Assembly: GCA_037975125.1 (NCBI GenBank)
Contig: CM075857.1
Location: forward strand, 23,548,310 to 23,612,309
Origin: Latrodectus hesperus
Lineage: Eukaryota > Arthropoda > Arachnida > Araneae > Theridiidae
Reading direction: 5' to 3'
DNA: 64,000 bases
In this document: in pieces, positions 1 through 26,300 of the stretch
How positions within the stretch are numbered: position 1 is the stretch's first letter
Layout: every line of letters starts with the position of its first letter
Position numbers and translations under genes: made by a program
The notes under the pieces: generated by a model
Databases searched by the model: none
What the model was told of the DNA's origin: nothing
The model's input: the letters and a program-made list of their open reading frames with translations, nothing else

Positions 1-557
1 AGCAAGTTAATAGCATTATTTCCCTTTATAGTGAAAAACATTCCATAATAAGATATGCAAATATAAATTTTTGTGCAAATATACGGTAATCTATTATACA
101 GATATAATGTGTTATAAATTGTTTATATTACAGATAAAATTGCATAAAAATATAATAGTCTTTCTTCTTAAAACAAATACTTTATTAAGAAAAAAATCGG
201 ATGAAAATTCATTAATCCAATTTTTAACAAGATTTCCCTAAATAAATGGAATGTATATGAAAACTGAAATACACTGAGTTATTGCATAATGTCGCAAAGT
301 TTATAAAGGAAAAGTATTTTAAAATATTTACAAGAAAAATCTATCAAGTACTATATATATTTCTACAACTTTTAAATTAGAATTGGCTAATCAGTTTAAA
401 TAATTATCTTTCTTGATTTTAAATAGCTTTAATATTTACTAAAATTGACACTATGGTTTAAAATATAAGGATTTAGAACAATTTAATTATTAGTTGCAAA
501 TGTTTAAGAGAGGAAGCAATTAAATATAAAAAATAATAATTAATTTATTATACGCTA
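1..557. other. AT-rich non-coding stretch
   Basis: No coding signal, repeat or RNA gene is visible here. The sequence is strongly A+T-rich with stops in every frame. Confidence 0.6.
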
Positions 558-918
558 TTGTTATGCTTGGGCAAGCCAAGCTCGGCTATGCAAAATTAAG
601 TCAAATGGGTGCATCTTTCGTTTAACGATAGCACCACGAAGGTGAAAGTACGTCTTTTCTCTAAAATTCCTCCCATAGATGGCACCACCAGAGAATCTAC
701 TCTCTCAATTTTAACTTTGATCTGGAGGGGGAGGAAATTTTCTCCAGAGAATTACACCCATGGTAACTGCTCAACGATTGACCACAGGACTTTGGATTCA
801 CGTATTTAATGAGCAATCATATCGAATGTACTCGTTGAGTCTTTTGCGGTATTCGGAATTGAACCCAGCCTTTTTGGTCAGAAGACCGATTCCCTAACAA
901 CTAGGCTACCAGGGCGCA
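558..918 (-). mobile_element. tRNA-derived SINE, copy 1
   Basis: This is a diverged copy of the main SINE of the window, read on the minus strand so that its tRNA-like head lies at the right end. The complement of about 850-918 holds a degenerate box A (TAGCCTAGTTGTTAGGGA, about 890-910) and a degenerate box B (GGGTTCAATTCCG, about 855-868). The body shares blocks with the other copies, such as GATGGCACCACCAGA near 678, CCATGGTAACTGCTCAACGA near 758 and CAAGCCAAGCTC near 572. The left end lacks the usual GTTGTT stretch. No clear target duplication was seen. It encodes nothing: the open frame at 609-809 is accidental. Confidence 0.85.

Positions 919-5489
<4,571 letters not shown>

Positions 5490-5543
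<54 letters not shown>
5490..5543. repeat. Short (TA)n array
   Basis: 54 bp of TA repeats with one G interruption. Confidence 0.95.
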
Positions 5544-7838
<2,295 letters not shown>

Positions 7839-10291
7839 TCCTATTGTATTAATGATTTAAAATATCAATTATATTTTTAATTAATGAACTATCTGCGAAA
7901 TAATATTCACTAATTCGCTATTAAGTAAAAATTACTTTTATCTCAACATTTAGTTAAAATACGCTTTATCTCCTGAATCAAATTTTATATTTTAATGAAA
8001 TTTCTGAATTGTTATGTATTTTGATTATAATCTAGCATCAATTATTTTTAAGTCTTTAAGATGTATGCTGCAAATGAATAACTCAGTTGTTTATAGAAAT
8101 ACAATTTATTTTAAATGCTTACACAGTTAGGAAAAAATTGGGTTGATAAAATATAATTCATTTCTCCTTTGTATCTATAGTCATAAAATTTTTATAGCCT
8201 CCAGTTCTAAGAATAAAATAGTTTGATAGGAAAAAAAAACCACTGAAATGTAGAAGAAAACTGAAATAAAAGCGAATGTATATTAGATTTATTTTATTCT
8301 GAAATTATGTAACGTATTATTCAATAATTTGATTGCATAACATTTATTTTAAATAGAAAAGTAATTCACAGTGTAGCAAATGAAATGGAATATGGGATTT
8401 TATTTTTCATTAAATGAAGAAACTATTAACTTTTAAAAAGAAAAGAATATGAAAAGAAAATTAACATAGACTTTATTGAAGAAACCTATAGGAGTAAAGA
8501 TGAAGAAACGAAGGGCAGTCAGAATTCCTTCAACTCATTTTTAACAAAATAGAACACTAAAGAGAACAGGAACAATTTTATCACAAATATATGGAAGCTA
8601 TATAACACTATTTAAATCCTATGGTTGTGATTATATATGAGCATAATGTGCAGTGACATTCAGTAAGAGATTAATTCGTAAGATATCATAATGTATAATA
8701 TTATGTTGTGTTATTCTACAATTAAATATAAGATTTATTTATTTATAGCCAGCGTGAGCTAAATATTATAAAGAATTGAAAAATAATATTCCATCATCTA
8801 AATTATATATTTATTTCCTTTTTTTGTTGAGTCATTGTCTAATGAAAACTTGCCATCTTCTAGCTGAAGTAATCCATCTCCATGGTAACAATGATCTTCA
8901 GAAATAAAAGAAGAAATTACAGTCTTATGTGGTTTAGGTGAACGGATTAGGCTTTTGGTTTCAAAATATCCCAGTTTTATTACTTATGACCCATTTACTA
9001 AGAACCAAATAAATAAGAAAATAACATTGCTTTTGCAAAAAGACACAAAATATTTTATTAGAAAAAAGAAAGGTCTTAAAAGTATTTAAGCAAAAAAAGT
9101 ATTTTAAAAGTATTTTAACTCAAAAAGAATGACTTATTTTTCATTAGTTTTCTATTTTAGAATTTCAAGTAAATACTCAACTTTAATTTTCTTCAAATAT
9201 TAAAATTATAACAAGTAATTTTAGAAGTATAATAAAAATATTAACATTCCTATAAGAATAATATTATTATATTATTGTATATAATAATAATCATATAAAA
9301 ATACTTAATATTAATTATTTTAGTGGTATGTTAATCATTTTAATTTAATTTTGAAATTGTTTCCGTTAGTATTAAAAGTGGAATAAAAATTAAAGAAAGT
9401 AGTATAAATAAAGAGTAGAATAAGTAAATTTAACAATTTCAAACAGAAATAGTTATTTAAAATTTTGTTTAATATTTTAATTTCTATTTCTGAAAATTAT
9501 TTTTAATAAATTTGTAACAATAAGATATGTTATCGTGTATTATATACATTTTACTGTATCATAGAGACAAAATGGTTCTTTCTCGAGAAAATTAAAATTT
9601 TATTATAGCTTTAATTTACATTTGTCGCTAAAATGCTCCAGAAATATCAATAGTAACTAAAATACTCCAGCACGCGCGTGCTAAATAAAATTATCAAAGA
9701 AATTAATTTTATATTCCCTACTTCTAAAAAATTTGTATATCCGCAAATATGGTTAGTGTGAGTAAGGAAACCAAATAAGTTTTCTTTAGCCTCAACTACA
9801 TGTTTCTATATTAATATTTCTTAACAGGGTCACACATTGCATTCTGTTAAAAAGAAATTTAACCAATCATGCTTTATTAATTAATTATGAGATATTTAGT
9901 TTCTTATTAACGAATATAATGGAATCATAATTATTTTATAATTATAAAAAGACATTTAAAGTCAGTTCTTTCAATAATTGCTTAAATATATTAGTAACAG
10001 GTATAATTATATTACTGATATTTATCAAAAAACTGCACATTTTTAGAATTAATAAACAATTACGAGATTATTCAAATGTTTATATATATATAAGAAAATA
10101 GGTATTCCTTGTTAATAATACTTTCATACTACCTATAGATTAACTTAATTAAACTCAGTCGCACAACAGCTCAAATGGAACCAAGCCTTAAAATGCCTAT
10201 ATCTGATTTCTGGACTAAGGATCTTGGGGTGTGAAGTATGTCTTGGTTAGGCGTTCAACCTAACTTGAATCTCCTAATAATTAGTTCCCAA
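7839..10291. other. AT-rich non-coding stretch
   Basis: About 2.5 kb with no recognisable gene or element. The segment 10160-10300, just left of SINE copy 2, is slightly richer in G+C but was not identified. Confidence 0.5.
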
Positions 10292-10300
10292 GCATTTTTG

Positions 10301-10666
10301 TTGTTTCTGTTGTTACTTATGAACCTTTGACAAGCCAAGCTCCCTATACCATTGGCTATGCGAATTTAAGTCAGTAGGATGCATCTTTCGTTTAATCAGA
10401 GCGCCGAAGGTGAAAGTAAGACTTGGTTCTAAACTCCTCCGATAGATGGCAACACCAGAAGATCCAGTCACTCAATTTTGAAATTGATCTGACGGGAGAA
10501 GGAAATTTTCACCAGACCATTACACCCATGGTAACTGCTCAACGACCGAGTACAGTAGTTTCGATCCCACTAATTTAACGAGCACGTATATCGCATGTTC
10601 TTGCTGAGTCTTTGGCGGCATTGGGAGTCAAACACCACCCTATCGAACCTGAAGCTAGGCTATACC
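10301..10666 (-). mobile_element. tRNA-derived SINE, copy 2
   Basis: Same family as copy 1, read on the minus strand. It keeps the GTTGTTACTTATGA tail at the left, the blocks GACAAGCCAAGCTC, GATAGATGGCAACACCAGA and CCATGGTAACTGCTCAACGA, and a decayed tRNA-like head at the right end (about 10630-10666). Flanks GCATTTTTG (10292-10300) and GCATTCTTG (10667-10675) differ by one base and are a plausible 9-bp target duplication, which sets the ends used here. Confidence 0.88.
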
Positions 10667-10764
10667 GCATTCTTGCTACTTATGTTGATAGATAACAAAA
10701 TTATTTTCCATTTAATCCCTTTTAATAGTATCGATTAAATTAAATTTTTAGAATATTAATTTAA

Positions 10765-10767
<3 letters not shown>

Positions 10768-10842
<75 letters not shown>

Positions 10843-10872
10843 ATGTGTGTATGTGTGTGTGTGTGTGTGTTT
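10768..10872. repeat. Compound (AT)n(GT)n array
   Basis: (AT)n to about 10834, then mixed GTATGT/GTGTGT to about 10870. Confidence 0.96.
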
Positions 10873-11348
10873 AATATATAAGCAAAAATGTATGCAGTAA
10901 TCATAAATTCTATTATTAGAAAAATGCATTGTTAGTACGTTTTGTACTTTATACAGATATTAAGATTAAGTAAAATTTAGTATAATGCTTAGTAATAAAA
11001 ATATATTATTTAAAAACATATAATATAATATCTTAATAACATAAGAAAATAATAATATAAAATAATAATATTCTAACAATGCAAAAATATGCATACCTAA
11101 TAAAAACATCCGATGGATGTAAAACCTTAAACTGATAATTCATTATAGTTTTCGACGGTCAGAATTTAAAAGATTAATTAAAGTAATATGAAAATCTGTA
11201 TAACATACCCGTATTGAAATCAAATCGCGATTTATTATCAGAAAGTCTTAGTTTTGAGCATGTAGTTAGTTACAGGAAATTAGAAATAATTAATAGGTAA
11301 AAATTTACAGTCGTGGGAATCTCTTCATTCGTTGGCGACTTTTTTAAC
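10873..11348. other. AT-rich non-coding stretch
   Basis: Nothing recognised. Confidence 0.5.
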
Positions 11349-11545
11349 GCAAAGTTATGTGTTATGTGCAAAGATGTGACTTACAAGATGGCTGCTATAG
11401 AAAAGTTTTAGAAATATAGGGTTACTGGAATTACAAGAAATTAAAGTTTATATCCAAAATGTTTCGCAAAACTAAGTGGTCCTCGATTTTACACCGAACT
11501 CAATTAATTAATTGAGCCAACAAAACAAAGCAGTCAATGATGCAT
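11349..11545. mobile_element. MITE-like repeat, copy 1 (diverged)
   Basis: This segment aligns by eye with the MITE at 43849-44105. Shared blocks include GCAAAGATGTGACTTACAAG against CCAAGATGTGACTAGCAAAA at the left end, ATAGGGTTACTGGAATTACA against ATAGGGTTACCAGGATTACC, and TTAATTAATTGAGCCAACA against TTAATTAATTGAGTCAACA. The right terminal repeat is badly decayed, so the right boundary is approximate. No coding capacity. Confidence 0.7.
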
Positions 11546-13830
<2,285 letters not shown>

Positions 13831-13851
13831 ACACGAATTATAAGTAATATT

Positions 13852-14600
13852 TTATTTTATTTTCATTATACATACAATTACTTCTTTCTCCAAGATCTGC
13901 ATAGGGCAAGTTTTGGAAAATGCAACATGAGAACAAGAACAGTTAGAACACTTGAAAATTTCAGAACTGCAAGCATTAGTTTTATTACCACGTTGTACAC
14001 ATTTTCCAAATATAGGATCATTGTTTTTATATGCCTGTTCAGAATGACCATATCTCTGACATTTGAAACATCTAGGAGTGTTAGGAAGTATAGACAAAGT
14101 TTGAAACTTATACAACTTGCTTTTATGGATTTTGATAATCCTGTTGTTTGAAAAGTGTTGGTGAAAACAACGTGTTGAGTGGAGATAAATATATCATCAC
14201 GATAATTGTTTATACGACGCACATCACAAACTTCTTGTTCATAAAGTTCTTTCAAAAATTCTGTTTCTGTAAATTATATGAAATCGGGGTTAATAAGAAA
14301 ACCACCAGAGACTCATTTAAAGTTTTAAAAAATGATGTTTAAACTGAAAAAGAACCCATTTTTTGAAATTACTAATTATCAAAGCATATTTAGAGTCAAC
14401 AGGAACAAGAATCTTCCGATCGTTGTTGTTTAGCATTTTGTATGTTACCAATAGGTGATGAGTGAAGTTTTTGCACTAAAAAAGATGATACTGCATGGAT
14501 ATTTGGTATGCTTGGTTTACGAGTTGACGAATTGGTTTCTACTACGTAAGAATTAGAACTCAGAGGGTATTTCCAAGGGTTCGAGCTCAATGGCACCACA
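13852..14600 (-). pseudogene. Decayed LINE ORF1 (gag-like, zinc knuckles)
   Basis: The minus strand encodes pieces of the ORF1 nucleic-acid-binding protein of a jockey/I-type non-LTR retrotransposon. The frame at 13852-14115 holds tandem zinc knuckles: CFKCQRYGHSEQAY (the fourth Cys has become Tyr), then a degenerate middle knuckle, then CSNCSCSHVAFSKTC. The frame at 13878-14255 gives the region just before them (KELYEQEVCDVRRINNYRDD), in a different register, so a frameshift near 14110 separates the two. The frame at 14396-14599 gives a Ser/Pro/Asn-rich stretch fitting the N-terminal part. Family role: ORF1 protein binds element RNA in the particle. It is broken by several frameshifts and stops. 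It continues into the leader region at higher coordinates. Confidence 0.85.
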
Positions 14601-15040
14601 CACTATGTAGCCCAACAAGGAACGGCAGCCACCGGCTTTGAACATATCTAGCCTCGCCACTTACCATAGTTACAGACACATACACTAGGTCAACCACATA
14701 GACAGTAACGACCCTTAATGCCAAGTATAAAAATGTGACATCTATCCTTAATCCTTAGCAGATTAACCAAGAGTATGTCTAGGTACCAGCCAATTAATAA
14801 CTGGGGACCACAAAGTACCACCCTCTAAAGCAAGCACGACCACTACCATCTTCTTAGCCATCAAGAAGGGAGCAAAAAACAGAGCGTCCATGACTACTCA
14901 TGAAGAGCTCTCTTCCTTACCTTGGAGGGATGAAAAGAATAAGGAGAAGATTAGAAGAAGAAGAGAGAAAAAACCGAGAGACAATATAGATCGCTGGGTA
15001 CCTCGGTATTGGAACACCCGTACTCACCTAAAAATGCAAG
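14601..15040 (-). mobile_element. Probable 5' leader of the LINE above
   Basis: This G+C-richer stretch runs directly on from the ORF1 remnant, in the upstream direction of its minus strand, and stands out from the AT-rich flanks. It contains no convincing open frame. A plus-strand frame of about 53 codons near 14891 is rich in Glu, Lys and Arg and looks accidental. Assignment to the LINE 5' region is by position and composition only, and the 5' boundary (about 15040) is approximate. Confidence 0.5.
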
Positions 15041-15545
15041 TCTTATAAGTGTTTCTTTAAATAGGAATATAGTGAGTTCGTGTTCTGATTTAACAATTAA
15101 ACTGGTATAAAGATTGTAGTTGGTGGCATGTTAAATAGGTTCAGGTCACAATGTTCTTCCAGTGAAATAACTCTTGGTGTGCCAAGTAAAGTTCTAAGAA
15201 ATATGTCTCTTGACAGTGTTTTACATTACGAAGACCCCCACCCAGTAGCTTACCTTTAACTGGTAAAGAGCTAAACTCAGAGCTATGTCTGGAGAAATAT
15301 CTCGTAATAAGTTGAAATATGTCGGTGCAGAAAATTAGATGTCAACAATAATTAATAAGTTTATTTTAAATATGAAGTTGTAATTAATTAAAAAAATAAA
15401 TATCTTCTAATAAATTACAGAAATTATTACAAATGAATTCGGATATCTTTATTTAATATAATGTGCTAAACATAGTAGTGTGCTTAATTTCGTCTAACTG
15501 TACTAATTTGGAAACTAATTATAAGTTTTTGAATATTGACGTAAT
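15041..15545. other. Non-coding stretch
   Basis: 15041-15310 is of ordinary complexity and could be more decayed element sequence. Nothing specific was recognised. Confidence 0.4.
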
Positions 15546-15558
15546 AAGTAATTCCGTA
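15546..15558. repeat. Target-site duplication, left copy
   Basis: AAGTAATTCCGTA is repeated exactly at 16275-16287 and brackets the LINE fragment. Confidence 0.9.
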
Positions 15559-16274
15559 TGCACACAAAACAAAATTTCTGATTGCAACGAAAAAAACTTT
15601 TGACCCAACACCTTTGAGGATTGGTGATTATACTTTTGATTCGGTAAAACAGTTTAGTTACTTAGGAACTTTGATCTCATGTAACAATGATTTAAAAATC
15701 GAAATTAATAATAGAATCTTTCTTGCTAATAGATGCTTTTATGGCCTCAGAAGCCAATTCACATCTGGGTTAATTTCTATAAATACAAAATTGAACCTAT
15801 ATAAAACCCTAATCAGGCCAATTGTTCTGTATGGTAGTGAATGCTGGACCCTCATTAAGACAGAGGAGGAAAAGCTATTGATCTTTGAACGAAATATTTT
15901 GAGGAAGATTTTTGGACCCATCCAAGTGAATAATGAGTGGAGGATTTTATTCAATCATGAAATCAATCAAAAATATAGCAAATACGGTGGTACCCATATT
16001 GTAAGAACTATAAAGGCATCACGAATAAGGTGGTTGGGCCACCTGTACAGATGCACCGATGCTTTTCCCACTAAAAAGTGACATTCTCAAAAATCGAAGG
16101 GATTCGTCGTAGAGGACGTCCACCCATGCGGTGGCTGGACGATGTTGAAAAAGATCTCAAAATAATAGGAGTCAACCGATGGAGGGCTGTTGCGGCTAAT
16201 AGAGTCAGCTGGAAGAAGATCAACGAGTCAGCCTTGGCCTGCAATAGGCTGTTGAGCTTGTGAAGAAGAAGAAG
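15559..16274 (+). pseudogene. 5'-truncated LINE, C-terminal reverse-transcriptase region
   Basis: The open frame starts at the insertion point (from 15560, AHKTKFLIATKKTFDP) and runs to 16081; the missing N-terminus, with endonuclease and RT catalytic motifs, reflects 5' truncation at insertion. Diagnostic blocks of the LINE pol C-terminal region are QFSYLGTLISCNND, LYKTLIRPIVLYGSECWTL, FERNILRKIFGP and RIRWLGHLYRC. At about 16075 one base is missing from an A run, and the protein continues in another frame at 16078-16263 (KIEGIRRRGRPPMRWLDDVE ... NRVSWKKI) to a stop. A (GAA)n tail at 16263-16277 closes the element, and a 13-bp target duplication flanks it. The clade is probably RTE/CR1-like, judged only from the LYGSECW type of C-terminus and the GAA tail. 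Confidence 0.92.
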
Positions 16275-16287
16275 AAGTAATTCCGTA
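16275..16287. repeat. Target-site duplication, right copy
   Basis: Exact repeat of 15546-15558. Its first bases overlap the GAA tail, so the duplication could be 11-13 bp. Confidence 0.9.
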
Positions 16288-20246
<3,959 letters not shown>

Positions 20247-21344
20247 TACATTACTCTACAAATTAATTCAGAAAAACACATTTTTTAAGAAAATCGTCCA
20301 TTTATTTTGAATTTTTCGTACTTAACCAGTTTCAAAATTTCACATTCATACCTTTGACTAGTTTAAATCAGATTGACCACATGATGATGTTAAGTCCAAA
20401 ATGATTTCCTTCAGTTGCGTTTCATTTTTTGCAAATAATAAAGAATATCATTGTTATGAAAAGGACCAGAATTAATAGACTTATTCAGCATACTTTCTTT
20501 ACTGTGAGAGATATTACTATAACACTTGGAGTCGGAAAATCCAAAGATTCAAGGATTATTAATCAAAAACATTATTTTGGGGGACTGTCTCTAAATCAAA
20601 ATAGGAAAGAGGGACGCAAACGCAGAACCACACATCGAACAGACAAAGTTCTTGTACCAAATAGTAAAATGCATACAAAACAAGTCCAGTTCTTCAGAGA
20701 GAGTTATCAGCTACTTGTATAAATTTGAATTCATCAACAGTTTGGCAAAAGCTGGTTGAATCTGGAAGATTTCCATGAGAATACCAATAAAAAATTACTA
20801 AAACTTGCAGTGTAGAGAAAGCGTTTGTATTGGGCCATCAAATATCAATCCTGGACTATACAAGATTGGAATAAATGTGTATTTTGCGAAAAAACGCTTT
20901 TTGTGCAAGGGATTTGGCCAGGATTGGTCAGGCGAAGTGATGGAGAACCTAACATATTATACAAATAGTTCAGCATCCTTTGAAGTAAAAGTTTTGTGAT
21001 TATTTCTTTCCTAGATGACCCGACAGCTTACTACCACTTGAATGAATCCCTGACTCTACGAAATACATTTCAATAATAAAAAAGAAAATCTGTGCCCATG
21101 ATGTAGACGTTCACTGGTGGTGTTGGTATATTTCAACAAGATCTGGGCCTATGCAAAGCTAGCAAAAAAGTTTTAGGAAGAGAAATTAGCGGTTTTTGGA
21201 TTGGCCTGGTAATTATCCTGATGTACATCCCATCGAAAGTTAGTGGAGTATTGTAAAAAGAGATGTGAGCAAAATGAATTTCTCAATAAAGAAAACAACG
21301 ATTGAGAATGTAATAAAAGTTTAGTTTCGTGATGGTTAAATTAA

Positions 21345-21357
21345 ACATTTATATTCT
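21345..21357. repeat. SINE target-site duplication, left copy
   Basis: ACATTTATATTCT, repeated exactly at 21743-21755. Confidence 0.93.
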
Positions 21358-21742
21358 GTTGTTGTTGTTACTAATGACACTTGGACAAGCCAAGCTCGCT
21401 ATGCCTTGGCTATACGAATTTAAGTCAATTGGGAGCGTCTTTCGTTTAATCAGAGCACCATGAAGGTGAAAGTACGACTTTTGCTCTTCAAATCCTCCGA
21501 TAGATGGCAGCACCAGAAGATCTACTCCTCAATTTTGGCATTGATCTGAAGGGGGAGTAAATTTCTCCAGACCACTGCACCCATGGTAACTGCTCAACGA
21601 CCGACCACAGGACTTTCGATTTCACAGATTTAACGAGCACGTATATCGCATGTACTCGGTGGGTCTTTTGCGGCATTGGGAATCGAACCCCACCCTTCCG
21701 GATGGAAGGCCGACACCTTAACCACTAGGCTACCACGGCCCT
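21358..21742 (-). mobile_element. tRNA-derived SINE, copy 3 (best preserved)
   Basis: This 385-bp copy defines the family. On the minus strand the tRNA-like head starts at the right end: AGGGCCGTGGTAGCC, box A TAGCCTAGTGGTTAAGGTGT (about 21713-21732) and box B GGTTCGATTCCC (21678-21689). These are the internal RNA polymerase III promoter elements. The body continues leftward with CCATGGGTGCAGTGGTCTGG and TTCTGGTGCTGCCATC, and ends in CAAGTGTCATTAGTAACAAC with an ACAAC-type tail. Exact 13-bp target duplications flank it. It sits inside the Tc1 pseudogene. The RT source is unknown: the tail differs from the GAA tail of the LINE at 15.6 kb. Confidence 0.95.
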
Positions 21743-21755
21743 ACATTTATATTCT
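21743..21755. repeat. SINE target-site duplication, right copy
   Basis: Exact repeat of 21345-21357. After it, Tc1 sequence resumes. Confidence 0.93.
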
Positions 21756-21921
21756 AATTTAGTGGAATCCATGGTAAATCATATAATCTTATTCAAGCTA
21801 GAGGAGGATATATTTCATGTTAGATTGCTATGCCGTACATGTTAGTTATAATCTATAGACCAATCAAACAACATTTGGATAATTGTTTGTGTTTTTCCCA
21901 ATTAATTTGCACAGTAGTGTA

Positions 21922-23322
<1,401 letters not shown>

Positions 23323-26300
23323 TTAAAAAATGAAATGAAGATAGTAAGTAAATTTTTTTAGGAATTTAAATAAGAGAGAGAGAGAGGTATATTTCTCTAA
23401 GATTATAGCATTTTACTTAATTTTTCACTCAAGGAAGTTAATTTAAATTTCATCAAATTTGTAGCAAGGTTTTATTGAATTAAGAAAATAATAGAAAATT
23501 CAAAACCAAGAAAATTATAACCAGTTTTTAAGGAATTAAAATGTAATAGAAAACTTCCATGATATACTTTAAGAAATATAAAAGTTGTACAAAATATGTC
23601 ATTAAAAGCTCCAATTATATTCCATTGTAAGTTAGTTTTAAAATAGTGTTATTTGAACTTTAAACTATTACTTAAGCGAATGCGGCTGAAAAAATTGCAT
23701 TCTTACCTTTAATATAAAATTCCATTCGAATTAATTATTTATATGCCAAAAAATAAATCTACTCCTTTTAAATTATGATCCTATACTATGTAAATATAAT
23801 TAAGGAAATAATACTCTCTTTCTGATTTCTGACAAATTTTTAATGACCAACTAAAATGATTTATTGTATACTAAAAGACATTCTTTATTAAGATCTATAA
23901 GCAGTTTAAATTTGAACTAAATATTAGTAAAAATGGCTGGCAGTTCAGTCACCAAATATATTATAAAATTCATCTAATATTTAAAGCTAAAAGCAATTAT
24001 CTTGGAATATTTAAATAATTTCTATAATTTTTAGCTTTATTAATTCAATTATTAAATAGCAATCAGAAATACTACTTTTGTTTTAGAGATGAGAAATATC
24101 ATTATTAAACTAGAATTATTGTTATTTTAGTGTCTAAAATTTACTTAATTGCTGGAATGGAACTTTTTTTTAAGTAATTGGTTGCAAAGTAATAAATAAC
24201 ATTGTTGTTTTTGTCATTTGGAATTCATTATTCAAGAAAACATACAAGACAGTAAATCAACTAGAAGTTAGGTTCTCAAAATAGAATCAGTTTTGGTTTT
24301 GAATGAAATCAAAACTGATATTTTACTTTAGCTATGAATATTCCAGTGTTAAATTTATTTTCCAATATACAACTTTGAAGTTCAATAGGCAAGCAATATA
24401 TTTCAAGACATTTTTGTTCCCTTGGATATGGAAACCTTGCACATTACGCTCTGAGAGTTGAGAATCATTCATTAGAATTCGTTTTAGTTCAGTATTCGAT
24501 GTATGTAGTTCGGTTTGTTTTCATCATCCGAACACAAAAGGCTTTAGGAAAAGCGTTCGTTTTCTGATTTGTTCACAGTTCGAACAATTCGTTTATCAAT
24601 CACCCATTCTAAATGCATTTCAGATAGAAAAATTAAAAATAAAAACATTAAATGGAGCAAACATTTTAGTGATTAAGACTGCAAAGCAGTTCAGTTAAAA
24701 GAAAGAATTGAGAGTAATGTTATTGCAAATATATTTGGAGAAATTTTACTTGTATGAAAAAAAATTATATGCAAAAGTTTAAAGGCTGTGCTTAAAGGCT
24801 AATATATAGTAAATATTTAACATCAAAAGAAAATATTACAAGCTGTCTATTTGAAAATTGCCATAATTGAGTAATTACAAAGATAAATATTATCTTAATT
24901 ATTTATAATATTGCAAAATTATTTGTAATCAAAAATAAAAGTAGAAAAAGTGAAATCTGTATTTATTTTGTATATATTTTATATATATATATAGATTCAA
25001 TTTATCTTGGTTTGTAATAATTTATTTTTTAAGAAAAAAAGAAAAGTTAGATGGAAGATTTGAAAAACAAATACATAATTTTAAGATAAAACTTCATTAA
25101 TATTTAATACGGTATTGAGTAAAGTATTTGGTTTGAAATGTAAATAAGTATATATGTGTTTGTAGGTTCACATGAAAATAACATTAATCAAATATCTTCC
25201 ATTAATACAGCATTCCTGATTTAGAAAATAAAAAATCAGGACTTTCTTTAAAAAAAAATAAAAAAAACATGATAAAATCTAATTTTCCAAATTGAGTTTT
25301 TGTTCAAAATAATGAAGATGAACGAGTGGCTAAATTATTATGCTCACTGTTTTTCATTAGCTAAAACAGTGAGAAAAAATTTAATTTGACAAAAATATTC
25401 TTGAATATCAATTGAGAATTATTTAAATTCCTTCTAGCAAACAATTTGAAAAATAATTAGTGAAAAGAATATCATACCGGCATGGTGAATAATATAATCA
25501 TATTAGCATTACATGTAAAAACATGAAAATCCCTAAGCAGCAATGGAATTACTTCATTCTCCTTTAGAAACAGTGTGTGAGAAGATGATAAAAACAATGA
25601 AGTAAATAAAAGTTACTATTATTTCCGTTAAATTTATATAATCAAGACTTCAGGTATTTTGTGAACTTATATCGAAAAGTATTTAAACTGTTTACTTTTA
25701 TTTTATTATGTATAATGAAATATTATTTTTCAGAAATATATGGTTTAAATTTTTTGTATTCAAAAATATGTATCTTCTCTTTAATATTTTTATGTTTTAA
25801 TGATTCAAGAGATTCATCATCTCACAAATCAATAAGATAAAATTTTCTGTGAAAGACAGTTTTTTTTGTAGTTGTAAAAGAATTAAATATTTAAATTCAT
25901 TCTTTCCATAAAATAATGATAATCAATAAGTTCTTAAGATCTAAATTATTTCCTAAACTTGCATTATAAAGAATGTCATCAAAATATATTTTGAAATAGA
26001 ACTTATAAACATGTTTTGCAATATTTAATGGTGATTTTACTTTCTAAAAACCTATCTAATAATTTATATGAGCCACTTACTTATTATTAATTTTTATTTT
26101 TTTTTTGAGAAGTGAAGCGTATTCACTTCAATGTGTATTTTCTGAAACAATTTTTACTGTGTATATTATGGCGCTCTATATAAGAGGAATATTTAATTTA
26201 AAATAGAATGTAATAAAATTAATTTAAAATGATGTGCTCAAACATTTTACAGAATTATATAGCAAAATGTTATATTTTTAACAAAGAAGAATTGTTTGAA

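Larger units (their letters stand above)
20429..21835 (+). pseudogene. Tc1-family transposase pseudogene
   Basis: The frame at 20429-20722 carries a helix-turn-helix-like N-terminal part (FTVRDITITLGVGKSKDSRI) and a GRPR-like linker (GRKRRTTHRTDK). LNSSTVWQKLVESGR follows near 20725 in another frame. The catalytic domain is in pieces: WTIQDWNKCVFCEKTLF (about 20851-20905), where the first catalytic Asp is lost (CEK in place of the usual SDE); FQQDLG (about 21138), the second Asp; and DWPGNYPDVHPIES (about 21198-21240), which holds the Glu of a DD34E triad. The C-terminus NLVESMVNH ... ARGGY lies beyond the SINE, at about 21757-21820. Several frameshifts and stops make it inactive. Confidence 0.9.
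20249..21919 (+). mobile_element. Tc1-like DNA transposon, dead, split by a SINE
   Basis: Ends are set by imperfect terminal inverted repeats flanked by TA. The left end starts CATTACTCTACAAATTAATT (20249), and the complement of the right end starts CACTACTGTGCAAATTAATT (ending 21919); the similarity continues for about 32 bp through AAAAACACA. TA dinucleotides lie at 20247-20248 and 21920-21921. Removing the 385-bp SINE and one copy of its 13-bp target duplication leaves about 1.27 kb, typical for Tc1 elements. The transposase inside is a pseudogene (separate entry). Confidence 0.88.

Noticed and set aside
10160..10300. G+C-richer block left of SINE copy 2
   Set aside because: No match to the SINE body or to any other element in the window; too short to assign.
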